DNA from: Aminobacter sp. HY435
Lineage (GTDB): Bacteria; Pseudomonadota; Alphaproteobacteria; Rhizobiales; Rhizobiaceae
Direction of reading: 5' to 3'
DNA length: 64,000 nucleotides
Assembly (NCBI RefSeq): GCF_027568395.1
Contig: NZ_JANKZL010000005.1
Span: 1-64,000, forward strand
Shown: positions 33,845 through 41,611 of the stretch, in pieces
Layout: each line of letters opens with the position of its first letter
How positions within the stretch are numbered: the first letter of the stretch is position 1
The notes under the pieces: generated by a model
The model's input: the letters and a program-made list of their open reading frames with translations, nothing else
Told to the model about the DNA's origin: nothing
Databases searched by the model: none
Position numbers and translations under genes: made by a program

Positions 33845-34630
33845 GTGGACAATTCTGGTGCAGGAAATGCAGGCCGTGGCTGGGCGCCCATCGCCCGCTA
33901 TTCGCTGCTGGGCACGGCTGCCTGCGCTGCGGTGGCAGGCGCTGCTGCGGCTGTCGTGTTCGCTGATCAGACTGGCGATGTCTTCTGGCGGGCGGTCATC
34001 GGCGCGGGTGCCGTGGCAGCCCTGGTGGCCGCGCCCTTGCTTTCCATCGTCGCCAGCGAGCGGCGCAGGTTCGGTGCGCTCCGCTCGGAAGTCAGCCGTC
34101 TGTCCTCGGTCGATGCCCTGACCTCGTGCCTCAACGGCAGCGTCTTTGCCAGTTTGATCGATGCCTTCCGCGGGGTTTCGTCCGGCGCCCGGCAGCAGGG
34201 CGCGCTGCTGGTCGTCGATGTCGACGGTTTCCGCGAGATCAATGCCAATTTCGGCCATGCCTGGGGCGACGAAGTGCTCAAGAGCGTGGCCGGCACCATC
34301 AAGTCTTCGGTTCGCGCTGGCGATCTGGTCGGCCGCACGGGCGGTAAGGAATTCGGCGTCTTCCTGCCGGGCGCCAGCCGCGAAAACGCCGAGCGTGTCG
34401 CCGAGCGCATCCGCCAGTCGGTCTCGGAGACCGTCCTCGAGCCGGGCGGCCGCCGGCTTCCGCTGTCCGTCAGCGTCGGCGCCGTGCTGTTCGAAGACCA
34501 GGTCGAGTTCGACGATTTGTTCCGCAATGCCGACAATCGCCTGGCCGAGGCCAAGTCGCGTGGTCCCAACCACATCGAGTTCGGTGAACTCCTGGCTGAC
34601 GTCGGCGAACGGCGCAACCTCGACGCATGA
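33845..34630 (+). CDS. Membrane GGDEF-domain protein with altered GGKEF signature
   Basis: A 261-residue protein with two membrane segments (about 15-75) and a GGDEF domain (about 90-250). The fold residues are kept: LLVVDVDGFREINANFGHAWGDEVL holds the first metal-binding Asp and the substrate-binding Asn/Asp. The signature, however, reads RTGGKEFGVFLPG, with Lys in place of the metal-binding Asp/Glu. Diguanylate cyclase activity is therefore doubtful; it may bind c-di-GMP or GTP as a sensor. GTG 33845 is chosen for GGAGG 8 nt upstream. Confidence 0.85.
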   Translation: MDNSGAGNAGRGWAPIARYSLLGTAACAAVAGAAAAVVFADQTGDVFWRAVIGAGAVAALVAAPLLSIVASERRRFGALRSEVSRLSSVDALTSCLNGSVFASLIDAFRGVSSGARQQGALLVVDVDGFREINANFGHAWGDEVLKSVAGTIKSSVRAGDLVGRTGGKEFGVFLPGASRENAERVAERIRQSVSETVLEPGGRRLPLSVSVGAVLFEDQVEFDDLFRNADNRLAEAKSRGPNHIEFGELLADVGERRNLDA

Positions 34631-34687
34631 GGCAGCCGGCAGGCATGGCACCTGCTGCTCCGATCGTCTCATTTCCATGAAAATCGC

Positions 34688-34711
34688 AACGGCTGCCGCT
34701 CGGCAGCCGTT
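34688..34711 (+). terminator. Stem-loop after the GGDEF gene
   Basis: Perfect 11-bp arms AACGGCTGCCG (34688-34698) and CGGCAGCCGTT (34701-34711) with a 2-nt loop, 57 nt after the GGDEF stop. No T-run follows, so it is either a weak or factor-dependent transcript end or a processing site. Its right end overlaps the TTGACA of the next operon's possible promoter. Confidence 0.5.
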
Positions 34712-34733
34712 GACACGAGTGCGTCTGTTTTGC

Positions 34734-34755
34734 AAAGTGAAACCGGTTTCACTTT
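34734..34755 (+). promoter_or_regulatory. LacI-family operator (22-bp perfect palindrome) before the glyco-amino-acid transporter
   Basis: A perfect 22-bp palindrome whose centre is TGAAACCGGTTTCA. This matches the general LacI/GalR operator form TGnAAnCGnTTnCA with a central CG. TTGACA at 34710-34715 lies 18 nt upstream, so a bound repressor would cover the -10 region. It precedes the first permease start by 15 nt. The LacI gene at 38786-39784 is the obvious candidate to bind here. Confidence 0.7.
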
Positions 34756-34770
34756 TCGGGTGCGCACTGC

Positions 34771-35442
34771 GTGAAGTTCGACTTGTCGATCCTGGCGACA
34801 CACATCCCCTTCCTGCTGGAGGGGGCGTGGCTGACGTTTCAGATATGCCTGTTGGCGGTGCTCGGCAGCCTCGTGATCGGCCTGTTGGTGGCAGCGGCCC
34901 GCACCTCGGCCTCGCCGCTGCTCAACATGGTGTCGGCGGTCTATGTCGACATCTTCCGCAATATCCCGTTCATCGTGCAGCTGTTTTTCTTCTATTTCGG
35001 CCTGCCCGAGATCGGCATCTACATCGATGCCTTCACCACGGGCGTCATCGCGATGTCCATCGCCGGCGGCGCGTTCACTTCTGACGTGCTGCGCTCGGGC
35101 ATCCTGGCGATCGACCCGGGCATCATCGAGGCGGCTCAGGTCAGCGGTCTCAGGAAGGTCACCATCTTCCGCAAGATCGTGTTGCCCATCGCCCTGCGCG
35201 CCTCGGTGCGACCGCTGGGCTCGGTGTTCATTAACCTGATCCTGACCTCGTCGATCCTGTCGACCATCACGCTGAACGAACTGACCGGTTCGGCCAAGAT
35301 CGTGGCCTCGCAAACATTCAGGCCCTTTGAGGTCTACTTCGTCCTGCTCGTCGCCTATGCCTCGCTGACCTATTTCGTTTCGATCCTGATCGGCATCCTG
35401 CATCGCTACCTCAACCGCAACCATGCGGAGGGGGCCGTCTGA
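34771..35442 (+). CDS. Amino-acid-type ABC transporter permease 1
   Basis: Inner-membrane permease of the polar amino acid (HisM/GlnP) family, 223 residues, about five membrane segments. It has the family's VDIFRNIPFIVQLFFFYFGLP segment and the ATPase-coupling EAA loop EAAQVSGLRKVTIFRKIVLP. The GTG start lacks a good Shine-Dalgarno. The stop overlaps the next permease start by one base (TGATG), a sign of coupled translation. It belongs to the putative glycosyl-asparagine uptake operon. Confidence 0.9.
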   Translation: MKFDLSILATHIPFLLEGAWLTFQICLLAVLGSLVIGLLVAAARTSASPLLNMVSAVYVDIFRNIPFIVQLFFFYFGLPEIGIYIDAFTTGVIAMSIAGGAFTSDVLRSGILAIDPGIIEAAQVSGLRKVTIFRKIVLPIALRASVRPLGSVFINLILTSSILSTITLNELTGSAKIVASQTFRPFEVYFVLLVAYASLTYFVSILIGILHRYLNRNHAEGAV

Positions 35443-36113
35443 TGCGCTACGGGGATTTCACGCCGTTCGACATCGTCTTGCTGCTGCAGGGACTGGGCGT
35501 ATCGGTTGCGCTGTTCGTTTCAACCACGCTGATCGGGCTGGTCGTCGGCACGCTCTGGGCGGTGATCCGCTTCTACCGTGTGCCGGTGCTGGCGCAGATC
35601 GTTACCTTCGTCGCCGAACTGCTCAAGAATTCTCCGGTTCTGGTGCAGCTGTTCCTGATCTTCTTCGGACTGCCGGCCTTCCTCAAGATCAATGTCACCC
35701 CGGTCGAGGCGGCGGTCATCACGCTGTCCGGCAACAGTGCCGCCTTCATCTATGTCATCGCGGTTTCGGCCATCGAGTCCGTCGGTCGCGACCAGATCGA
35801 GGCCGCGCGTGTCTTCGGCCTCAGCCGCTGGCAGATCCTGCGCCGGGTGATCGCGCCGCAGGCGGCGGCATTCGCCGTCGGCCCACTGACGGGCCTGCTG
35901 GTCAACCAGTTGCAGGTTACCTCGCTGATCTCGGTCATCGGCGTGATGGACCTGACCAAGGTCGGCAACATTCTCAACCTGCGCACGCTGAAGCCGTTCA
36001 TCGTCTGGGCTGCCGTCGGAGCTCTCTACTACCTCACCGCCAAACTGGTGGCCTATGCCGGCGCGCGCTTCGAGAAGCGGCTTCGCGCCCATACCGCCTG
36101 GAAGGGTCTGTAA
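35442..36113 (+). CDS. Amino-acid-type ABC transporter permease 2
   Basis: Second inner-membrane permease of the same importer, 223 residues, with VAELLKNSPVLVQLFLIFFG and the EAA loop EAARVFGLSRWQILRRVIAPQ. Two different permeases of this family normally form a heterodimer served by one ATPase and one binding protein, all of which are encoded here. It is directly followed, with no gap, by the ATPase gene. Confidence 0.9.
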   Translation: MRYGDFTPFDIVLLLQGLGVSVALFVSTTLIGLVVGTLWAVIRFYRVPVLAQIVTFVAELLKNSPVLVQLFLIFFGLPAFLKINVTPVEAAVITLSGNSAAFIYVIAVSAIESVGRDQIEAARVFGLSRWQILRRVIAPQAAAFAVGPLTGLLVNQLQVTSLISVIGVMDLTKVGNILNLRTLKPFIVWAAVGALYYLTAKLVAYAGARFEKRLRAHTAWKGL

Positions 36114-36845
36114 ATGATCAGCATCGCCGGCCTGCGCAAATCCTTCGGCGCCGCCACCGTTCTCAACGGCATCGACCTCGAGATCCGCCAGGGCGAAGTC
36201 GTCTCGGTGCTGGGCTCGTCCGGTTCGGGCAAGTCGACGCTGATCCGCTGCATCAACGGGCTGGAAAAGATCGACGCCGGCAAGATATCGGTCGACAATT
36301 TCGATGTGTCGAAGCCGCGTGAGCTTTCCGAAGCGCGCAAGCGCTCGGGCACGGTGTTCCAGCTGTTCAACCTCTACCCGCACATGACGGCGGTGCAGAA
36401 CGTGGCGCTTGCCCCGGTCGAGGTGCTGAAGGTGCCGCGCAAGCAGGCCGAGGCCGAGGCGCGCGAACTGCTGCACTCCGTTGGGCTAACCGAGCGCGCC
36501 GACGCCTATCCGGCGCAACTGTCAGGCGGCCAGCGCCAGCGCGTCGGCATCTGCCGGGCGCTCGCCATGAAGCCGAGCTACCTGTTGCTCGACGAGGTCA
36601 CCAGTGCCCTCGACCCCGAGATGACGTCCGAGGTGCTGTCGATCCTGGCCAAGCTCGCCAAGGGCGGCACGACGATGGTCTTCGTCACCCACGAGATCGA
36701 GTTCGCGCGTTCCATCTCCTCGCGCATCGCCTTCCTCGACAAGGGTCAGCTCATCGCCGACCTGCCGACCGAAGAATTCTTCTCCGCCACGGGCATGGCC
36801 CTGCCGCGCGTGGCCCAGTTCCTCTCCAAGATGCGTAAAGACTGA
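36114..36845 (+). CDS. Amino-acid-type ABC transporter ATPase
   Basis: GlnQ/HisP-type ATPase of 243 residues energising the importer. Walker A LGSSGSGKSTLIRCINGLE, Q-loop GTVFQLFNLYPHMTAVQN, signature LSGGQRQRVGICRAL, Walker B YLLLDEVTSALDPE (Val in place of the usual Pro after DE) and the H-loop FVTHEIEFARS are all present. It is packed directly against permease 2 and starts one base after no spacing; the glycosylasparaginase gene follows after 1 nt. Confidence 0.93.
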   Translation: MISIAGLRKSFGAATVLNGIDLEIRQGEVVSVLGSSGSGKSTLIRCINGLEKIDAGKISVDNFDVSKPRELSEARKRSGTVFQLFNLYPHMTAVQNVALAPVEVLKVPRKQAEAEARELLHSVGLTERADAYPAQLSGGQRQRVGICRALAMKPSYLLLDEVTSALDPEMTSEVLSILAKLAKGGTTMVFVTHEIEFARSISSRIAFLDKGQLIADLPTEEFFSATGMALPRVAQFLSKMRKD

Positions 36846-36846
36846 A

Positions 36847-37770
36847 ATGATCCTGCTTGCCAATTCCGAGGCCTGGCCCGGCTTCTCCAAGAGCGTCGAA
36901 CTTCTGAAGGCGGGTCGCCACGGCATCGATGCCATGGTCGCCGGCATCGGCGAGGTCGAGCGTGAAGTGAAGGTCCGCTCGGTCGGTTTCGGCGGCTGGC
37001 CGAACATGCTCGGCCGCATGGAGTTCGACGCCGGCGTCATGGACGGCACGACGCGCCAAGTGGGCGCCGTTGGTGCCGTGCCCGACACGCTTCCGGTCGC
37101 GGCCCTGGCCCATGAGGTGATGAAGCGGCTGCCGCATGTCATGCTGACGGGAGAGGGCGCTCGCCGCTTCGCCACCGAGATCGGCTTCCCCCATGACGAG
37201 ACGCTCTATGAAGAGAGCAAGCGTGTCTGGTGGGAGCGGTTGGAAAAGGAGCTTTCGGCGGAGGAGCTGGCGAGGTTCCCGAACATTCCGCTGGCGCCGC
37301 TGAGCCGCACCATCACCGACCCCGAGCGCGTCCGCGACACCACGGTGTTCCTGTCCAGGGACAGTGCTGCAGGGCTCAATGTCGTGACCTCGACTTCGGG
37401 CTGGGCGTGGAAATATCCCGGCCGCTTGGGCGACTCGCCGATCCCCGGCGCCGGCTTCTATGCCGACAGCCGCTTTGGTGCGGCCGCCTGCACCCACACG
37501 GGCGAGATGACCATGCGCTGCGGCACCGCACGCAGCATCGTGCTCGCCATGCGGCTTGGCCATTCGCTCGACGACGCCGTCGCGCTCGCCATCGAGGAAC
37601 TGTGCGAGCTGAAGGACGGATTCCTGGCCGGCGTGGTCATCCATGCGCTCGACGCCCACGGCAACCACAAGGTCGTCAGCCTGAATTGCGACGAGCAGAT
37701 CAAATACTGGTTCTGGGACGAAAGCCTGTCCGAGCCGGAGCATCGCGTCGCCCAATCGTTCAAGTCCTGA
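36847..37770 (+). CDS. N4-(beta-N-acetylglucosaminyl)-L-asparaginase family hydrolase (family T2)
   Basis: Ntn hydrolase that in characterised members cleaves the amide bond between asparagine and N-acetylglucosamine, after self-cleavage that exposes a catalytic threonine. The 307-residue precursor has VRDTTVFLS, placing the nucleophile at Thr165 by family alignment, then TSTSGWAWKYPGRLGDSPIPGAGFYAD and GAAACTHTGEMTMR, the substrate-binding blocks of family T2. No signal peptide is present, so it acts in the cytoplasm on imported substrate. It lies inside an amino-acid-type ABC operon with a ROK kinase nearby. Confidence 0.9.
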   Translation: MILLANSEAWPGFSKSVELLKAGRHGIDAMVAGIGEVEREVKVRSVGFGGWPNMLGRMEFDAGVMDGTTRQVGAVGAVPDTLPVAALAHEVMKRLPHVMLTGEGARRFATEIGFPHDETLYEESKRVWWERLEKELSAEELARFPNIPLAPLSRTITDPERVRDTTVFLSRDSAAGLNVVTSTSGWAWKYPGRLGDSPIPGAGFYADSRFGAAACTHTGEMTMRCGTARSIVLAMRLGHSLDDAVALAIEELCELKDGFLAGVVIHALDAHGNHKVVSLNCDEQIKYWFWDESLSEPEHRVAQSFKS

Positions 37771-37807
37771 CATTCAAGCAAGTCTCAACACCCAAGGGAG
37801 AGGGAAA

Positions 37808-38602
37808 ATGAAGAACCTGATTGCCAAATTCGCTGGTCTTGCGCTGGCCGTGGGCCTCGCCACCGGCGCTGCCCAGGCTGGCAAGATCGACGAAATTCGC
37901 GAACGCGGCACCGTGCGCATCGGCGTGTCGCTCGGCGGCGAGCCGATCGGCTTCCGCGACGCCCAGAACAACCCGGTCGGCTATGACGTCGATGTTGCCA
38001 CCATGCTGGCTGAAAAGCTCGGCGTGCCGGTCGAGTTCGTCGACGTGTCGGGCGACGCCCGCATCTCGATGCTGGTGTCGGGCCAGATCGACATCGCGGT
38101 CGCCAACACCTCGGCGACGCTCGAGCGCGCCAAGTCGGTGGATTTCTCGATCCCCTACAACCGCGCCGGCCTGCGCATCATCGTCCAGAAGGACGCCGGC
38201 ATCACCTCGCTTGAGGGCCTCGCCGGCAAGAAGATCGTCGTCGGCCGCGGCTCGACCGGCGAAACCTTCATCAAGAAGGCGGCGCCCCAGGCCGAACTCG
38301 TCTACACCGACAATTTCTCGCCCGAAGGCGTGCTGCTGCTGCAGCAGAAGCGTGTCGACGCGGCCATCGAGGACTCCTCGCTGCTCGACTATCTCGCCAC
38401 CAAGAACGAAAACCTGGTGACGCTGCCGGGCCTGCACTCCAACGACCCGATCGGTATCGCTGTCGCCAAGGGCGACGAGGGCTTCGTCCGCTGGATCGAC
38501 ATGTTCGTGTCGGACTACATTCAGAGCGGCGCCTACGAGACCAACTACAAGAAGTGGTGGGGCGAAAGCGCCAACCCGCCGGCGCTGACTCCGCTCTGGT
38601 AA
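37808..38602 (+). CDS. Periplasmic amino-acid-type substrate-binding protein
   Basis: Binding protein of the preceding ABC importer, 264 residues, family 3 (polar amino acid). The signal peptide ends near AAQAG (about residue 24). The mature part begins IDEIRERGTVRIGVSLGGEPIGF and keeps GYDVDVATMLAEKLG and ARISMLVSGQIDIAVANTSATLERA, the usual amino-acid-binding framework. GGGAGAGG precedes the ATG. Ligand by context: GlcNAc-Asn or another N-glycosyl amino acid, not proven. Confidence 0.9.
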   Translation: MKNLIAKFAGLALAVGLATGAAQAGKIDEIRERGTVRIGVSLGGEPIGFRDAQNNPVGYDVDVATMLAEKLGVPVEFVDVSGDARISMLVSGQIDIAVANTSATLERAKSVDFSIPYNRAGLRIIVQKDAGITSLEGLAGKKIVVGRGSTGETFIKKAAPQAELVYTDNFSPEGVLLLQQKRVDAAIEDSSLLDYLATKNENLVTLPGLHSNDPIGIAVAKGDEGFVRWIDMFVSDYIQSGAYETNYKKWWGESANPPALTPLW

Positions 38603-38621
38603 TTGTGTGGGGCGCTGAGCA

Positions 38622-38762
38622 GCCCCTCATCCCCTACCGGACCTTCTCCCCGTAGAACGGGGAGAAGGAGGCTGGCCGCAGCACCAGCGCCAATGAAGAC
38701 TGCCGCAACGCTGACGCCTCCCTCTCCCCGTTCTTGCGGGGAGAGGGTAAGGGTGAGGGGCA
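38622..38762 (+). repeat. RIME-like interspersed palindromic repeat, copy A
   Basis: The element is bounded by GCCCCTCAT and its inverted form GTGAGGGGCA. It contains two hairpins, CCTTCTCCCCGT/ACGGGGAGAAGG and CCCTCTCCCCG/CGGGGAGAGGG. It matches the repeat at 57221-57338 along most of its length, with about 23 extra central bases. It separates the convergent binding-protein and LacI genes. The form resembles the rhizobial RIME elements, a recalled resemblance. Confidence 0.8.
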
Positions 38763-38785
38763 ATGAAGCTCTCCTGCTATCCGTC

Positions 38786-39784
38786 CTACGACGTCGCGCG
38801 TGGCACGAAGAAAGTCGGCACTGTCACGTCGGCCCTGCCATCGGCAAATGCTGCGGGGTCGCTGAGGAAGCGCAGGATCTCCGCGACATAGGCACCCTTG
38901 TCGTAGCCGATGGACGAGATCGGATAGGCCTCGAAATCGGTCAGCGACAGATTGTCGAAACCATAGAGCCGAAACCGCTCGGGGTTGCTGTCCGGAAAGG
39001 CTTCGCGATGCACATCCATCACCCCCATCGCCATGGCATCGGACGTGCAGAACACCGCGTCGGGCGTCGGCCATTCGGGCGATTGTGCGGCCAGTCGGCC
39101 GCTCTGGTAGGAATAGTCGCCACGCAGTTCGGCAAGCAGTCGGATTCCGCGCTTTGCCATCTCGGCCTTGTAGTTGGCGATGCGCTGCTGCTCGACCGGC
39201 GAGGAAACGCGGCCGGTGACCAGTGCCGCCGACCTGACGCCCTTGGCGGCGGCGTCGGCCACCGCTTCGGCGATGCCGATGGCTTCGTCGGGCACGACCG
39301 AAGGAGACGAGCCGTCATGCATGCCGTTGAGCATGAGGACGTCGTCGCTGCGGAACATCTTGCGCACGCTGGCCGCGTCGGCGAAGTCGGAGAACACCAG
39401 CGCCGCGTCGACATGATAGGCGACGCCGTTGCGCAGGAAATCCTCGATACGCTCGACCGAGCCGACGCGCAGGAAGATGACCTGCTTGCCGATCGACTGG
39501 ATTTCGCCGATCAGAAGATCGAACAGGTCGAGGTCGGAGAAGTCGTGGATGTGGTTGACGATGACCGCGATCAGGTTGACCGTCTTGGTCGTCAGGCTGC
39601 GCGCCAGCAGATTGGGCTTGAAGCCGAGCTTCTCGGCTGCTTCAAGCACTCTCGCCCGCTTGTCGGCCGAGACAGGGCGGTTTTCGCTCGACAGCGCCCG
39701 CGAGGCGATGGCGCGCGAGACGCCGGCAAGCTCGGCGACATCGGCGATCGTCGGCGAGGAGCGTCGTTTGCGCGAGCTGTCCAT
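38786..39784 (-). CDS. LacI-family transcriptional regulator
   Basis: A 332-residue repressor with the N-terminal helix-turn-helix and hinge (TIADVAELAGVSRAIASRALS, then ARVLEAAEKLGFKPNLLARSL) and a periplasmic-binding-protein-like effector domain (about 68-330, ending SLTDFEAYPISSIGYDKGAYVAEIL). It is divergent from the ROK/cutC genes and ends toward the transporter operon. It probably senses the sugar or glyco-amino acid and controls both units; the palindrome at 34734-34755 fits this family's operators. Confidence 0.92.
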   Translation of the reverse strand: MDSSRKRRSSPTIADVAELAGVSRAIASRALSSENRPVSADKRARVLEAAEKLGFKPNLLARSLTTKTVNLIAVIVNHIHDFSDLDLFDLLIGEIQSIGKQVIFLRVGSVERIEDFLRNGVAYHVDAALVFSDFADAASVRKMFRSDDVLMLNGMHDGSSPSVVPDEAIGIAEAVADAAAKGVRSAALVTGRVSSPVEQQRIANYKAEMAKRGIRLLAELRGDYSYQSGRLAAQSPEWPTPDAVFCTSDAMAMGVMDVHREAFPDSNPERFRLYGFDNLSLTDFEAYPISSIGYDKGAYVAEILRFLSDPAAFADGRADVTVPTFFVPRATS

Positions 39785-39869
39785 TGTTGCCTTTGCGAAA
39801 AGTCGGGCTTGATGTCCGGGTCATGCGGCCGGTAGCGCCGGTGCGGAACTTCATTCGGGAACTGATTTG

Positions 39870-40784
39870 ATGATTACCTGCTTCGACATTGGCGGTTCAA
39901 CGATAAAAAGCGCGCGCGCCCGTTCGGCCGGCGAAATCGAGATCATCGACCGGGTGGCGACGCCGCTTGACGATTTCTCGGCCTTCGCCGCAGCGCTCGC
40001 CGAGCGCGTGGCTCTGGACAAGGGGCAGGCCAAGGGCGTCTCGATCTCCATTGCCGGGGTCGTGGATCCGGTCTCGGGCAGCCTGAAATGCGCCAACATC
40101 CCTTGTCTCGACGGACGGATGATCGCCCGCGACCTTGCCGAAGCCATCGGCCTGCCGGTGTGGATCGCCAACGACGCGGATTGTTTCGCGCTGGCCGAGG
40201 CAACCAGCGGGGCAGGCAAGGGTCATCGCAACGTCTTCGGCGTCATCCTCGGCACCGGCGTCGGCGGCGGGCTGGTGATCGACGGCCGCATCGTTGCCGG
40301 TGCCGGCGGCTATGCCGGGGAGTGGGGGCATGGCAAGGCGCTGCAGACGCGCGTTGGCCAGCCGCCTGTCGAGGTGCCGCATTTCGCTTGCGGCTGCGGC
40401 CAGTCTGGTTGCGTCGACACCATCGGCGGGGCACGCGGCATGGAAAAGCTGCACAAGCTGCTGTGTGGCGAGGTGCTGTCGAGCACCGACATCATCGACC
40501 GCTGGCGCGAAGGCGAGGCGAAGGCCAACCGCACCATAGATATCTATCTCGAGCTCGTCAGCGTGCCGCTGGCGCTGACGCTGAACATCATCGGCTCGTC
40601 CGTCGTGCCGGTTGGCGGCGGCCTGTCCAATGCGCCCGACCTCATCGAGGCGCTCGACCGAGAGGTTCGCGACCGCACCTTGCGGTCGTCGCGCACCCCG
40701 CTTCTGGTCAAGGCGGCCCTCGCCACCGAACCGGGCCTGATCGGCGCGGCGGCACTTGGCCATCAGGAGCTTGCCCATGTCTGA
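39870..40784 (+). CDS. ROK-family sugar kinase
   Basis: A kinase of 304 residues of the ROK family (glucose, N-acetylglucosamine, N-acetylmannosamine kinases). Seen: ATP-binding FDIGGSTIKSARA at the start, catalytic WIANDADCFALAEA, GVILGTGVGGGLVIDGRI, and the zinc motif CGCGQSGCVDTIGG with an E(W)GH segment before it. In this cluster the expected substrate is N-acetylglucosamine released from GlcNAc-Asn. ATG 39870 is used although TTG 39867 is in frame. Its end overlaps cutC by 8 nt. Confidence 0.9.
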   Translation: MITCFDIGGSTIKSARARSAGEIEIIDRVATPLDDFSAFAAALAERVALDKGQAKGVSISIAGVVDPVSGSLKCANIPCLDGRMIARDLAEAIGLPVWIANDADCFALAEATSGAGKGHRNVFGVILGTGVGGGLVIDGRIVAGAGGYAGEWGHGKALQTRVGQPPVEVPHFACGCGQSGCVDTIGGARGMEKLHKLLCGEVLSSTDIIDRWREGEAKANRTIDIYLELVSVPLALTLNIIGSSVVPVGGGLSNAPDLIEALDREVRDRTLRSSRTPLLVKAALATEPGLIGAAALGHQELAHV

Positions 40785-41505
40785 CAACATCCTGCTCGAA
40801 GTCTGCGTCGACAGCCCTCGGGGTCTTGCAGCGGCGATATCAGGCGGCGCCGACCGCATCGAGCTGTGTGCGGCGCTGGAGACCGGGGGGCTGACCCCGT
40901 CACCCGGCCTGATGGCGCTGGCGGCCAGGGCGCCGATCCCGGTCTACGCCATGATCCGCTCTCGATCAGGCGATTTCGTCTATGACGAAGCCGATATGGC
41001 TGCGCTTCTTGCTGATGTCGACGCCGTCCGCGCCGCCGGTCTCGCCGGCGTGGTGCTGGGCGCCAACCGGCCAGATGGCAGCCTCGACCGGGCAGCGCTT
41101 TCGCAACTGGTGGCGCATTCCAGCGGCCTTGGCATGACGCTGCACCGCGCGTTCGATCTGGCCGGCCCGGATTTCGCTGCGGCCATTGACCTCGCGGTTG
41201 AACTGGGGTTCGAGCGCATCCTGACCTCAGGCGGCGAGACGACGGCGCTGAAAGGGCTCGCCGCGCTGGCCGCCTGCTTCGCCCACGCCGGCGACCGCAT
41301 CGCCATCATGCCCGGGTCTGGCGTCAACATTGAAACACTGGGCGCGATCAGGGCGCGGCTGCCGTTCCGCGAAATCCATTCGTCCTGTTCGACGGCATCG
41401 GATGTAACGAACTCCAAGGCATTGGAACTCGGCTTCGTCGCGGCGCGTCCCAAGCGCACGGATGCAACCATCGTGCGCGGACTAAAGGCTGCGCTCGCAC
41501 GCTAG
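40777..41505 (+). CDS. cutC: CutC family TIM-barrel protein
   Basis: A 242-residue TIM-barrel protein of the CutC family, first named for copper homeostasis in E. coli, a role that remains debated. Conserved parts are LEVCVDSPRGLAAAISGGADRIELC, VYAMIRSRSGDFVY, GVVLGANRPDGSLD, MTLHRAFD and ILTSGGETTALKG near the barrel's C-terminal face. The start overlaps the ROK kinase stop, with AGGAG 7 nt upstream, so the two are cotranslated. That placement points to amino-sugar or glyco-amino-acid metabolism rather than copper. Confidence 0.9.
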   Translation: MSDNILLEVCVDSPRGLAAAISGGADRIELCAALETGGLTPSPGLMALAARAPIPVYAMIRSRSGDFVYDEADMAALLADVDAVRAAGLAGVVLGANRPDGSLDRAALSQLVAHSSGLGMTLHRAFDLAGPDFAAAIDLAVELGFERILTSGGETTALKGLAALAACFAHAGDRIAIMPGSGVNIETLGAIRARLPFREIHSSCSTASDVTNSKALELGFVAARPKRTDATIVRGLKAALAR

Positions 41506-41508
41506 AAT

Positions 41509-41611
41509 AGAGCGCCGTGCGTCCGAATGGACGCGCAAAGGACGCTCTAACTTACTGAGTTGGCGCATCGTGCTTTCCGAACATCGGGTCCGATTTTCGG
41601 GCCGATGCGCT
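41509..41611 (-). repeat. 103-bp interspersed repeat, copy 2 (inverted)
   Basis: Reverse-complement copy of 24825-24927 with three substitutions. It too lies between convergent genes (cutC and spoVR) and its last two bases are part of the spoVR stop codon. Two copies at equivalent sites 16.6 kb apart suggest that the element targets or is tolerated at gene ends. Confidence 0.85.
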
